In this document: in pieces, positions 31,318 through 39,855 of the stretch
How positions within the stretch are numbered: position 1 is the stretch's first letter
Layout: every line of letters begins with the position of its first letter
DNA from: Aedoeadaptatus ivorii
Lineage (GTDB): Bacteria; Bacillota; Clostridia; Tissierellales; Peptoniphilaceae
Assembly (NCBI RefSeq): GCF_030815095.1
Contig: NZ_JAUSWF010000004.1
Span: forward strand, 99,503-163,502
Direction of reading: 5' to 3'
DNA: 64,000 bases
Notes under the pieces: generated by a model
Databases searched by the model: none
The model's input: the letters and a program-made list of their open reading frames with translations, nothing else
Told to the model about the DNA's origin: nothing
Translations under genes and position numbers: made by a program

Positions 31318-33052
31318 CGCTTCCCTCCTTTACGTTTAACTTGCGATTCAAAAAATATGAAAAGGTATTATATGCCGTGGCGATATTGCGCACTCGTTCA
31401 GCGTTTTCTTCCTTGTTGCCCTCACCACCTTTCTCTATGATCCCAATATAATCTCTCGGTCCGGCCGAACGCACGAATTCATCGACCTGTTTTTTGACGA
31501 GTTTCTTTAGTGTTATTCGCCACTCCTTTTCTTTCTTTTCCATACTGTCTCCAGGCTCTATCGAAGAAATCCATAAACGAAAAGGCTTGTCTACCTTATA
31601 ATATAATTCTTCTACTGCAGAAGAAACAAAGTTTTCATTCGATAAATTCCGGATCACTTTCATTTCAGACATAAAACTACGATACGTCCACCCGATGACC
31701 TCATTGGTCATTTCCACGATCTTTGTTATGCGATTTTCCCACCCCGTTTTATCGGCCTCTATGTCCGTCAAAAGCATTGTGCTAACGGAAAGCCCGTCAT
31801 AAATCTCACTGATAGGTGTCCCTTGTTTGTCTTCCATTCCTACGGCGTTGATCCGGATTCTGTGGTCTTGTATCGTCTTTTTCACTATGGTTCGGCGTAA
31901 CCAAGATACTATGCCCGGAGGCACTTGATTCTCCTCCGTAGATCCATAATCCGCCAACAAACCAAATGAACGCCACAAAGCCTGCTCTGGAGTATGCTTT
32001 CTCGCTGTATAATGATTCTTATCTTTATTCTTCTTGTTATAGATCCACAGCGTCATAGGTTCAAAGAAATAATCACGATATCGAATAGCGGGTAGTTTGA
32101 CGCTACGAAAAGAGAAGCTTTCCTTCATATCCGTCTCCGGATCAATATATATTGCCCTGCTCCACAATGTATATAATTCCGCAATATTATTGATTGTCCG
32201 GAGCGTATTCCTATAAGCTAGAGCATCTAGCACAATTTCTTCTCCTGTCCTCTCCCAGGCGGGTCGTTCTACCTTTCCCACATAGGATTTCTCGCTAGGT
32301 ACCAACACAAGGTTTAATAGCAGTGTTTCAAAAAGCGTATCTCCTTCCGCATAAATTCCACCCAGCTCGAATAGCCACCCCTTTGTATTCTTCATATATT
32401 TTTCTTCACCAAAATAAGCTTTATCCGGCTCTCCGCAATACCCCTGAAACATCACCAACCATCTGGCCAACTGTGAATCCGTCAATTTCTCTTTATTTCC
32501 ATGGTCCGCCGTCTTTGGAGAAAATAAAGCTACTTTATTTCTACTTTCGGAAATTAGTCGATTCACATTTTTCCCGAAAACCTCACTCCCCATCGCTTTA
32601 CTGGGATTGCCCTTCTCCAATACATCCTTAGTTACTTGATAAAAAGGCCTATTTTCATCGAATAGAAAAAAACTATCTCTCCACATTTCTAAATACTCGA
32701 TAACACATTTTGGACATGACCTGCGATTCCATAGTCTTTTCCAAGTCTGGAATAAGGAAGGGCCGTATTTATCAAGCATATTCTTCGGCACATTTTCGTC
32801 CTGTATCCATCTTTCTTTGAGAAATATCCCGGGATGCGGATTTCCGTCTACATCAACACGAGAAAATACCGTGTGCATTACTGCCAAAAGGAGCCGTAAA
32901 ATAGCAAAATCCTGTGCTCTCATATCCCCTGCCAGACCACGGATTAAATGCGCTTCTTCAAAAACCTTTTTTAAAGAAATCTCTCGGACCGTTCCCTTCC
33001 GATCCACGACCACAGAAATCCACGGTTCGTCCAGTAGATTAAATCGTCCCAA
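31301..33052 (-). CDS. cas8e: Cas8e / Cse1 large Cascade subunit
   Basis: This protein of about 583 residues recognises the PAM and recruits Cas3. The family start GRFNLLDEPWISVV is present, and the protein has the usual length. A TTG at 33052, 4 bp after the cas3 stop codon with AAAGGATG upstream, gives the canonical N-terminus. An ATG at 33079 overlapping cas3 would add nine residues and lacks a ribosome site. It has a CxxC-like element (NRRSCPKCVIEYL). The C-terminal helical bundle is present. Confidence 0.94.
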   Translation of the reverse strand: MGRFNLLDEPWISVVVDRKGTVREISLKKVFEEAHLIRGLAGDMRAQDFAILRLLLAVMHTVFSRVDVDGNPHPGIFLKERWIQDENVPKNMLDKYGPSLFQTWKRLWNRRSCPKCVIEYLEMWRDSFFLFDENRPFYQVTKDVLEKGNPSKAMGSEVFGKNVNRLISESRNKVALFSPKTADHGNKEKLTDSQLARWLVMFQGYCGEPDKAYFGEEKYMKNTKGWLFELGGIYAEGDTLFETLLLNLVLVPSEKSYVGKVERPAWERTGEEIVLDALAYRNTLRTINNIAELYTLWSRAIYIDPETDMKESFSFRSVKLPAIRYRDYFFEPMTLWIYNKKNKDKNHYTARKHTPEQALWRSFGLLADYGSTEENQVPPGIVSWLRRTIVKKTIQDHRIRINAVGMEDKQGTPISEIYDGLSVSTMLLTDIEADKTGWENRITKIVEMTNEVIGWTYRSFMSEMKVIRNLSNENFVSSAVEELYYKVDKPFRLWISSIEPGDSMEKKEKEWRITLKKLVKKQVDEFVRSAGPRDYIGIIEKGGEGNKEENAERVRNIATAYNTFSYFLNRKLNVKEGSGGKSR

Positions 33053-33056
33053 CGCT

Positions 33057-35852
33057 TCACATCCTTTCTTTGCTCTCATATACGAGTCCAAACGTCGTGT
33101 CGTATTGCAATTGCCAGTCTCCCAATGTACAACGATTGTCTTCGTCAAATAACAATACCAGGGCGCCAGAAAGCCAAGCTATATTTCGCCATTCGGGGAC
33201 CACATCTTTCGTAATCTTCTCCAATTCTAAAATCGTAGCATCCAATCGGCCGCGACCGCACACCGAAACGGGCAGTTGCAATGTACGTGTAGCAATTTCC
33301 TTTGCCACTTTCATATTACCATTCTTTAAGTCAATCGAGATATCTCCCCCTTTTTCGAAAAACCCATAGCCACTGCCGTGTCGTTTAAGGGCGATCACCT
33401 CTACCGAATCCTCGATATCCCGTACCTGTTGATAATCTCTTGCTTCGGAATAGGAATTTGCGGAATATTTCAGCCAACCCATTAAACTCGCAGGTTCTCC
33501 TTCCCAATCTTCGAAAGAAAGATCGGGTTCCCCAACACGAAAGCTATATGCGTTACTTTCTTTAGTAGAAACAAGTTCTTCATGTTTTTTCTTGCTTTTC
33601 TTATAAGCTTCTCCTATCGCTCCTTTATAATTGACCTCTATATCTCCATATACCATCTGCACCAATTTGGATATATCACCCGGCACATGCAACACATCCG
33701 GCAAGAAGTGTTCCGTTCGCGCCAACAAATATTCGCCGTAGACGGCAACGGATCCCGCATCAAAAACAAAGCCCGGATCCGCTCCCAATACATACAACAC
33801 CGGTTCTTTGTGTCGATCCGGCCGTTTCGTCTTCCGATGCCGATGAAGACGTCCTACGCGTTGCAATAGAAAGTCCATTGGCGCCAATTCGCTAATCATT
33901 ACATCGAAGTCGATATCGAGAGATTGTTCGATCACCTGTGTGCCGATTACGATCTTCCTTTTCGGCCGATCTGCCTCTTTTCCGATCATACCCAAGAGTT
34001 GTTCTTCCCGTCGAATTCGATCCCGTGCTGTGAACGAAGAGTGCAAAATCTCCACGGAGTCTTCTCCAAATCTCTCTCTGCACAATGCGCCTAGCTGCTG
34101 GGCTTTTTTGACGGTATTAACGATGACGCCTATCACTCCGCCGTCGGAATATAAATCCTCCATCAATTCGATCTCCGAACCGAAATATCGCTCTACTTTT
34201 ACCGTCTTCTCCGGAATCGGTTCGAAGACCGTGTGCTGTTCGATCCGACTGCCGTCGGAATAGGTGATCAGCGGATAGGCATCTTTGGCCATTCCCTCAC
34301 GCGGAAGCTCGATCTCCGTCTTGTCTAGGCCGCGTCCCTCCAAATAAGCCTGCACCATCTCTTCTCTTTTTTGGGCCGGTAAAGTGGCAGAGAGAAGAAT
34401 CACAGGGACGCCATAAACTCCCATCCAACGGATGGCCTGCAACAAAAAAGTCGACATATAGCAGTCCGCTGCGTGTATTTCGTCTATAATTACAACCTTT
34501 CTACTAAATCCTAGATGTCGCAATGCCAAATGCTTTTGTTTTAGGGCGGTTAGTAAAAATTGATCGATCGTTCCGACGACAAAATCATCCAATGCCGTGG
34601 TCTTGCGACCAGAAAACCACCCGTTTACGGCGACCGAACTGAATGCATCCCCATCCTGATCGATCTGCGAAGCATTCGGCAGATCGGCATACGATTTGTT
34701 GAGCGCCGCTTTTCCGTGAACAAGGCGTAAAGAGACAGTCTCTTGTTGTTCTTCGGCAATGCGTCGCAGCCAATTTTCGATGCGCGGAAACATTCCATTT
34801 GACGTCGCCTGGGTGGGTAACCCAAAAAATAATCCATTTCTCTTGGTCTTATATGCCAACTGTTCAGCCGCAATCAGCGCCGCCTCCGTCTTTCCGAGCC
34901 CCATAGGCGCTTCAAAGATAAAAATACCGGGATCGTCGACGTTTTCCACCACATCAAAAAATACTTTTTGCGCATCCTTCGGAACAAACTGCAGCGACTC
35001 ACTGCCGAAGCGCGATTGATATGCGATCTCCGCAACATCGACGGCTTGTGCTTGTGGCGGCCGCGTCTGCATCCACGCCTTCCATCCCTTTTCAAATCGA
35101 GCTTCGGAATCGTTTACCTTATCCGCATCTATCGGAATAAGAGGAAAATAATGTTCGTTGCTCGCAATCCAATCCGCCATAATCAATAACCCTTGATAAA
35201 TTACCTGGTAGGCCAGCGGAATCGCCGGCAGTTCTTCCGCTCCATCATACTCATTGGCGGAAAGTGCCCATAACAGAATATCGTGCTGTCGCCCTTCCCA
35301 TAACCGGTACACCACATCATCCACATTTGTTTTTTGGTAGATATTCTCTAAATAGCTGCGCTGTAAGTCCAGATCATCTGTATCATCCGGCGACTTGCCA
35401 TGGTGTCCGCTTACAATTACTGCAATATCCCTGCGGATTCCATACTTTTCCAAAAGATACTGGCCGACAATACTATGATGGCTATACTGCGTAGTGTCCA
35501 AATCCAATGTTGTGATACCGGAAAACCCTGCTCGTTCCAACTTTTCCAGCAATTGTGCATCTAGGTCCTCAGAACAGTGAAACCCCGATTTGGACTGAAA
35601 GGCCGGAACGGCCTTGCCAATATCGTGGATGGAGCCGAGAAAGCCGGCCACACGCCTTGCCTCCTCTTCCTCTACACCCATTTCACTTGCTATGCGTTCC
35701 TTAATGCCATCTGCAAGCCAATGGTCCCACAGTGCGATAGAAACGCGCATGGTATCTTCCAAATGTTGCGCCAAGGGTAGCCAAGTCATAACTCCGTCTT
35801 TATCCGATTTTTTTGCCCAAAAACTCGGATCTACAGTTGCACCTTCGATCAC
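33057..35852 (-). CDS. cas3: Cas3 helicase-nuclease
   Basis: This 931-residue effector unwinds and degrades DNA marked by Cascade. The N-terminal HD nuclease has LPLAQHLEDT (H30) and GSIHDIGKAVP (H76, D77). The SF2 helicase has a P-loop in EAPMGLGKTEAA, the DEAH-type box as VIIDEIHAAD, motif III LLSATLP, and motif VI QRVGRLHRH. All key residues are in place, so interference is probably functional. The start is GTG 35852, overlapping the stop of the macrodomain gene (GTGA). Confidence 0.97.
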   Translation of the reverse strand: MIEGATVDPSFWAKKSDKDGVMTWLPLAQHLEDTMRVSIALWDHWLADGIKERIASEMGVEEEEARRVAGFLGSIHDIGKAVPAFQSKSGFHCSEDLDAQLLEKLERAGFSGITTLDLDTTQYSHHSIVGQYLLEKYGIRRDIAVIVSGHHGKSPDDTDDLDLQRSYLENIYQKTNVDDVVYRLWEGRQHDILLWALSANEYDGAEELPAIPLAYQVIYQGLLIMADWIASNEHYFPLIPIDADKVNDSEARFEKGWKAWMQTRPPQAQAVDVAEIAYQSRFGSESLQFVPKDAQKVFFDVVENVDDPGIFIFEAPMGLGKTEAALIAAEQLAYKTKRNGLFFGLPTQATSNGMFPRIENWLRRIAEEQQETVSLRLVHGKAALNKSYADLPNASQIDQDGDAFSSVAVNGWFSGRKTTALDDFVVGTIDQFLLTALKQKHLALRHLGFSRKVVIIDEIHAADCYMSTFLLQAIRWMGVYGVPVILLSATLPAQKREEMVQAYLEGRGLDKTEIELPREGMAKDAYPLITYSDGSRIEQHTVFEPIPEKTVKVERYFGSEIELMEDLYSDGGVIGVIVNTVKKAQQLGALCRERFGEDSVEILHSSFTARDRIRREEQLLGMIGKEADRPKRKIVIGTQVIEQSLDIDFDVMISELAPMDFLLQRVGRLHRHRKTKRPDRHKEPVLYVLGADPGFVFDAGSVAVYGEYLLARTEHFLPDVLHVPGDISKLVQMVYGDIEVNYKGAIGEAYKKSKKKHEELVSTKESNAYSFRVGEPDLSFEDWEGEPASLMGWLKYSANSYSEARDYQQVRDIEDSVEVIALKRHGSGYGFFEKGGDISIDLKNGNMKVAKEIATRTLQLPVSVCGRGRLDATILELEKITKDVVPEWRNIAWLSGALVLLFDEDNRCTLGDWQLQYDTTFGLVYESKERM

Positions 35853-36367
35853 TTCCCCACCTCCGCAAGTGCCTTCTCATATACCGCCTTGGTCTTCTCA
35901 TCGAACAGCACCCAAATTATTTCCATCTCGTGCCCTTCCGCCAAAAAATCTCGTGCCGTCTCGACGGCGATAGCCGCGGCTTCTTCGACGGGATAACCGA
36001 AAATACCGGTGGAGATCGACGGAAAGGCGATGCTTTTCACCCCGTTTTGGGCGGCGAGTTCGAGGCTATTCCGGTAAGACGCGCGCAAAAGCTTCGCTTC
36101 ATTCGCATCGCCTCCGCGCCAAACGGGACCCGGCGTGTGGATGATATATTTGCCGGGCAGGCGAAAGCCGTCGGTGATAACGGCCTCTCCCGTGTCGCAA
36201 TGGCCGATGGCATCGCAGGCGGCGGCGAGTTCTTTTGCCCCCGCGGCCGCAAAGATGGCGCCGCAGACGCCGCCCCCGCGCTTCAATCCCTCGTTGGCGG
36301 CATTGACGATGGCGTCGACTTCTATTTTTGTGATGTCTCCCAAGCGCATTTCGATTTTGGATTGCAT
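35849..36367 (-). CDS. Macrodomain protein (O-acetyl-ADP-ribose deacetylase / YmdB-like)
   Basis: This is a 172-residue single macrodomain. ADP-ribose-binding motifs are GDITKIEVDAIVNAANEGL (strand plus Asn pair), GGGVCGAI, and the distal-ribose loop PSISTGIFGYP. The family removes ADP-ribose or acetyl-ADP-ribose from proteins, small molecules or nucleic acids. The gene is first in the cas operon and overlaps cas3 by 4 bp, which implies translational coupling. Its GC-rich codon use matches the chromosome rather than the middle cas genes. A role in CRISPR immunity is only inference; it may be a chromosomal gene behind which the cas block was placed. Confidence 0.92.
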   Translation of the reverse strand: MQSKIEMRLGDITKIEVDAIVNAANEGLKRGGGVCGAIFAAAGAKELAAACDAIGHCDTGEAVITDGFRLPGKYIIHTPGPVWRGGDANEAKLLRASYRNSLELAAQNGVKSIAFPSISTGIFGYPVEEAAAIAVETARDFLAEGHEMEIIWVLFDEKTKAVYEKALAEVGK

Positions 36368-36423
36368 ATGCGTTCCTTTCCCGGCATTTGGCCGATTCTT
36401 TAACAGTTTTTCTATCTAAAGCA

Positions 36424-36451
36424 AATATATCGCATTTTCCGATAAAAGCAA
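36424..36451 (-). promoter_or_regulatory. Probable promoter of the macrodomain-cas operon
   Basis: Minus strand: TTGCTT (36446-36451), a 16-bp spacer, TATATT (36424-36429). It is the only promoter-like match upstream of the whole cas block. Confidence 0.5.
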
Positions 36452-36471
36452 GATCTCGTATCGAATTCTCT

Positions 36472-36512
36472 TCCCGTAAGGAATTTTCCCTTACGGGATC
36501 TTTATTTTTCTC
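36472..36512 (+). terminator. Hairpin with plus-strand T tract
   Basis: CCCGTAAGG, 7-nt loop, CCTTACGGG, then ATCTTTATTTTTC on the plus strand. No plus-strand gene precedes it, so its purpose is unclear. Confidence 0.6.
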
Positions 36513-36582
36513 ATTTTTTCCTTGCACGCTTTTATGTCTGCGGCGGTATGATGCCTACACGAAAGGAAAAGAGGTGACTGTT

Positions 36583-36738
36583 ATGCGTTTCGGCTCTTAT
36601 TTCATGGCCCTGCACCGCATACTGCAAATGCGTGCGGGACGGTTTGTGCACCGCCACCCGTTCTTGGGCTTTATCTCGTTATTTTTGGGCGTTCCTCTAT
36701 GTCTGATGGGCGACTGTTTGCAGGCACCGCGGCGGTGA
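36583..36738 (+). CDS. Small membrane protein upstream of kdp
   Basis: This 51-residue ORF has a good ribosome site (GAGGTGACTGTT before ATG 36583). After a basic N-terminal part it has one hydrophobic helix (FLGFISLFLGVPLCL). In the +1 frame just downstream the sequence continues as another hydrophobic helix (GTAAVILPIALLL, stop near 36773). The gene may therefore be a frameshifted two-helix protein. It precedes kdpF in the same direction. No family is recognised. Confidence 0.45.
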   Translation: MRFGSYFMALHRILQMRAGRFVHRHPFLGFISLFLGVPLCLMGDCLQAPRR

Positions 36739-36868
36739 TTTTGCCCATCGCCCTCTTGCTGAGATGGTCTTAATACATCTTTATGCGGTCTTTATACGAA
36801 CTGCTTTTGCCTTATACCGCCTTTAGAAGCCGGGCGATATAGTATCGAATCACAGGAGGAAATATGTT

Positions 36869-36961
36869 ATGAAAATTTTGATCGGGTGCATCGCTCTGTG
36901 TGCAGTCGCTATGTTGCTTTGGTATGTGTATATTTTGATGAAAGGAGAGGACGAGGCGTGA
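36869..36961 (+). CDS. kdpF: KdpF-like small subunit
   Basis: This is a 30-residue single-helix peptide (MKILIGCIALCAVAMLLWYV, then ILMKGEDEA). It lies directly before kdpA with GTGA overlap, the place and size of KdpF, which stabilises the KdpFABC potassium pump. CAGGAGGAAA lies 8 bp upstream. A two-codon ATG-TTA-TGA mini-ORF overlaps the start (36864-36872), which could tune translation. Confidence 0.75.
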   Translation: MKILIGCIALCAVAMLLWYVYILMKGEDEA

Positions 36962-38769
36962 ATTCGATTCTTCAGTACATCCTTTATACGGCGATTCTGA
37001 TCGCCCTGGCCGTGCCATTGGGCGGCTATATAAAACGCGTTATGGAAGGAGAGAGGACCTTTCTTTCTCCGTTTCTTTCCCCTTTAGAACGGGGGATTTA
37101 CCGCTTGACGGGTCTGTCCTTCGAAGAAGAGATGACCCGCAAACAGTATGCGGCGAGCGTTGTCGCCTTTTCCGCGGCGGGCTTTCTCTTTCTCTATTTG
37201 CTGCAGCGCCTACAAGGGGTACTTCCCGGAAACCCCCGCGGGTTCGGAGCGGTACCGTGGGATCTCGCATTGAACACGACCGCCAGTTTCGTCACCAATA
37301 CGAATTGGCAGGCCTATGCGGGCGAAGCGACGCTGAGCTATTTGTCCCAGGCGCTGGGGCTTACGGTACAAAACTTCGTCTCTGCGGCCACGGGGATCGC
37401 GGTGTTGTTTGCGCTGATTCGCGGTTTTAACCGGGTACACGCCGATACGCTGGGGAACTTTTGGACGGATATGACCCGCATTATGGTGCATATCCTCCTC
37501 CCCGTAAATCTCGTAATCGCCGTCATGCTTCTGGCGGGAGGCGTGGTACAAAATCTGAACCCTCCGGTTTCTGTGCCGCTGCTCGAACCCATCGCCGTTC
37601 GCGAAAACGGCGAGATCATCGAAAATGCGAAGATCGACCTGAAAACCGAAACGGTGACGCAAAACGGCAATATCGTTGAAAATGCAAACATCGTAACGAA
37701 ACAGTTCGTCCCCGGTGGCCCCGCCGCGGGACAAATCGCCATTAAACAGTCGGGAACCAACGGCGGCGGTTTTATGGGCACCAATTCCGCCCATCCGCTG
37801 GAAAATCCCAATGCCTTTACGAATATGACAGAGATGCTCTCGATTTTGTGGATCCCCGTCGCGCTCTGTTTTACCTTCGGGGCCGCCGTTAAGGACAAAA
37901 AACAGGGAATCGCAATATTTATGGCGATGTTTCTTTTTCTCGTCGTCTCCATCGGCGCAATCGGCATCAGCGAGCAAGCCGCTACGCCGCAGCTCGCACA
38001 AAACGGCGCGGTAGATCTTACGAGCGCGCAGCAGGCCGGCGGCAATATGGAAGGCAAGGAAGCGCGCTTCGGCATCGCTTCTTCCGCCACCTGGGCGGCC
38101 TTTACCACCGCCGCTTCCAGCGGTTCGGTCAACTCCATGCACGACAGCTACACCCCCATCGGCGGCATGGTCCCCATGATTCTCATACAGCTCGGGGAAG
38201 TGGTCTTCGGCGGCGTGGGTTGCGGTTTATACGGTATGTTGGGATTTGCGATTCTCACTGTATTTATCGCGGGGCTCATGGTGGGACGTACGCCGGAATT
38301 TTTGGGAAAGAAGATCGAACCCTATGAAATGAAGTGGGCGGTGCTCGCCTGCCTCGCCACGCCGATCGCCATTTTGCTAGCCGGCGGGATCGCAGCCGGT
38401 GTGCCCGCTGTGATGAACAGTATTCAGGACGACGGCGCCCACGGATTTTCCGAACTCCTCTACGCCTATACCTCCGCCGGCGGCAACAACGGTTCGGCCT
38501 TTGCGGGCTTTGACGCAAATACGGTCTTTGTCAATGTTTCCATTGCCTTGTCGATGTTGTTTGCGCGTTTTTTGCCCATACTCTCTATCCTCGCCATTGC
38601 CGGCAGCCTCGCGCGGAAGAAAAAGATTCCCGCTTCGGCCGGTACGCTGTCTACCTCCAATGCCATGTTCGTATTTTTGCTGATCGTGATCGTACTCTTG
38701 ATCGGCGCGCTCAGCTTTTTCCCCGCGTTGGCCCTCGGTCCATTGGCCGAGTACTTCAGCGCAATGTAA
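36958..38769 (+). CDS. kdpA: Potassium-transporting ATPase subunit A
   Basis: This is a 603-residue membrane subunit that binds and conducts potassium. It starts at GTG 36958 within the kdpF stop codon. Selectivity-filter-like loops are visible as TTASFVTNTNWQAY, the TNGGGFMGTNSAHP loop, the TAASSGSVNSMHDS loop and SAGGNNGSAFAG. Length and motifs are those of an intact KdpA. However, its partner kdpB is truncated and kdpC is missing, so the pump cannot work from this locus. Confidence 0.95.
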   Translation: MNSILQYILYTAILIALAVPLGGYIKRVMEGERTFLSPFLSPLERGIYRLTGLSFEEEMTRKQYAASVVAFSAAGFLFLYLLQRLQGVLPGNPRGFGAVPWDLALNTTASFVTNTNWQAYAGEATLSYLSQALGLTVQNFVSAATGIAVLFALIRGFNRVHADTLGNFWTDMTRIMVHILLPVNLVIAVMLLAGGVVQNLNPPVSVPLLEPIAVRENGEIIENAKIDLKTETVTQNGNIVENANIVTKQFVPGGPAAGQIAIKQSGTNGGGFMGTNSAHPLENPNAFTNMTEMLSILWIPVALCFTFGAAVKDKKQGIAIFMAMFLFLVVSIGAIGISEQAATPQLAQNGAVDLTSAQQAGGNMEGKEARFGIASSATWAAFTTAASSGSVNSMHDSYTPIGGMVPMILIQLGEVVFGGVGCGLYGMLGFAILTVFIAGLMVGRTPEFLGKKIEPYEMKWAVLACLATPIAILLAGGIAAGVPAVMNSIQDDGAHGFSELLYAYTSAGGNNGSAFAGFDANTVFVNVSIALSMLFARFLPILSILAIAGSLARKKKIPASAGTLSTSNAMFVFLLIVIVLLIGALSFFPALALGPLAEYFSAM

Positions 38770-38781
38770 GGAGATGTAAAT

Positions 38782-39618
38782 ATGTCTCAAAATAATACCC
38801 GTTCCCTAAAAGATACCGCGCTCGTAAGCCGCGCTATCGGGGATTCGTTCAAAAATCTGGATCCTCGCCTGCAGGCGGAAAATCCCGTTATGTTTCTGGT
38901 CTTCGTATCGGCCGTGTTGACGACGCTTTTATGGATCGCCTCTCTATTCGGCATTCAAGATGCGCCGAGCGGCTACACCTTTGCCATTGCCGTGATCTTG
39001 TGGTTTACGGTTCTCTTTGCGAATTTCGCGGAGGCCATTGCCGAAGGCCGGGGAAAGGCGCAGGCGGATGCTTTGCGCTCGTCGAGAAAGGATGTCGAGG
39101 CGCGCACGATTCCCTCTCCCGCACAGAGGGATCGGGTCACCGTCGTTCCCTCCGCCACATTAAAGAAGGGCCAGTTCATGCTGGTCGCGGCGGGCGAACA
39201 GATTCCCGCCGACGGCGAAGTCGTCGTGGGAGCGGCGACTGTGGACGAAAGTGCCATTACCGGCGAGTCGGCCCCGGTGATCCGAGAAGCGGGGGGCGAC
39301 CGCAGTGCCGTCACCGGCGGTACCACGGTGCTTTCCGATGAAATCGTCATTCGCGTCACCAGCGAAGCGGGGGAAAGCTTTCTTGATAAAATGATCTCCA
39401 TGGTCGAAGGGGCGGCGCGCAAAAAGACCCCCAACGAAATCGCCTTGGAGATCTTTCTGATCGCGCTTTCCATCATCTTTATATTGGTGACCCTCTCCCT
39501 CTACACCTTTTCTTCCTTTTCCGCCGCAGCAAGCGGCATCGAAAACCCCACTTCCGTCACCACCCTGGTGGCCCTATTGGTCTGCCTTGCGCCCACCACC
39601 ATCCTCCGCTCAGGATGA
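38782..39618 (+). pseudogene. kdpB: KdpB, truncated after about 40% of its length
   Basis: The ORF reads as normal KdpB for about 270 residues: N-terminal helices, the actuator-domain TGES loop in DESAITGESAPV, and on to ALLVCLAPTTI. It then ends in LRSG and a stop. Full KdpB has about 680-700 residues. Missing are the phosphorylation site (DKTGT), the nucleotide-binding domain and the last helices, plus all of kdpC. The break coincides with the start of a dispersed inverted-repeat element at about 39605. The truncation is therefore a real deletion/insertion event and not a frameshift. Confidence 0.92.
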
Positions 39619-39777
39619 CAAGAAAAAATTCGCAATAGCGTCTGTCGGAGCGCACGGTCCTCCCCACCCTTGTCATTCTGAGCGAGGAATTTATTCCGAG
39701 TCGAAGAATCTCTTTCGCGAGAATGGGTGTGCAACGAGGTCGAAGTCGGAACGAAGTTCCTCACTCAGAATGACAGG
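39605..39777. repeat. Dispersed inverted-repeat element (MITE-like) at the kdpB break
   Basis: TGTCATTCTGAGCGA at 39671-39685 and TCACTCAGAATGACA at 39761-39775 form 15-bp terminal inverted repeats with one mismatch, bounding a 105-bp unit. A third copy of the same end (CGCTCAGGATGACAAG, about 39607-39622) lies exactly where kdpB stops. The TGTCATTCTGAGCGA-type sequence recurs in many bacterial genomes as a small dispersed repeat. There is no ORF inside. Confidence 0.75.
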
Positions 39778-39810
39778 GGGGATTGTGCAGACCGTCAAGG
39801 AATACAAAAA

Positions 39811-39831
39811 CCCCACAGGAAATCCTGCGGG
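39811..39831 (-). terminator. Terminator of the TelA cluster
   Basis: Minus strand: CCCCGCAGGA, TT, TCCTGTGGGG, then five T (complement of 39806-39810). Confidence 0.85.
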
Positions 39832-39855
39832 GCGCGGTATTTGCTTCAATACGGC

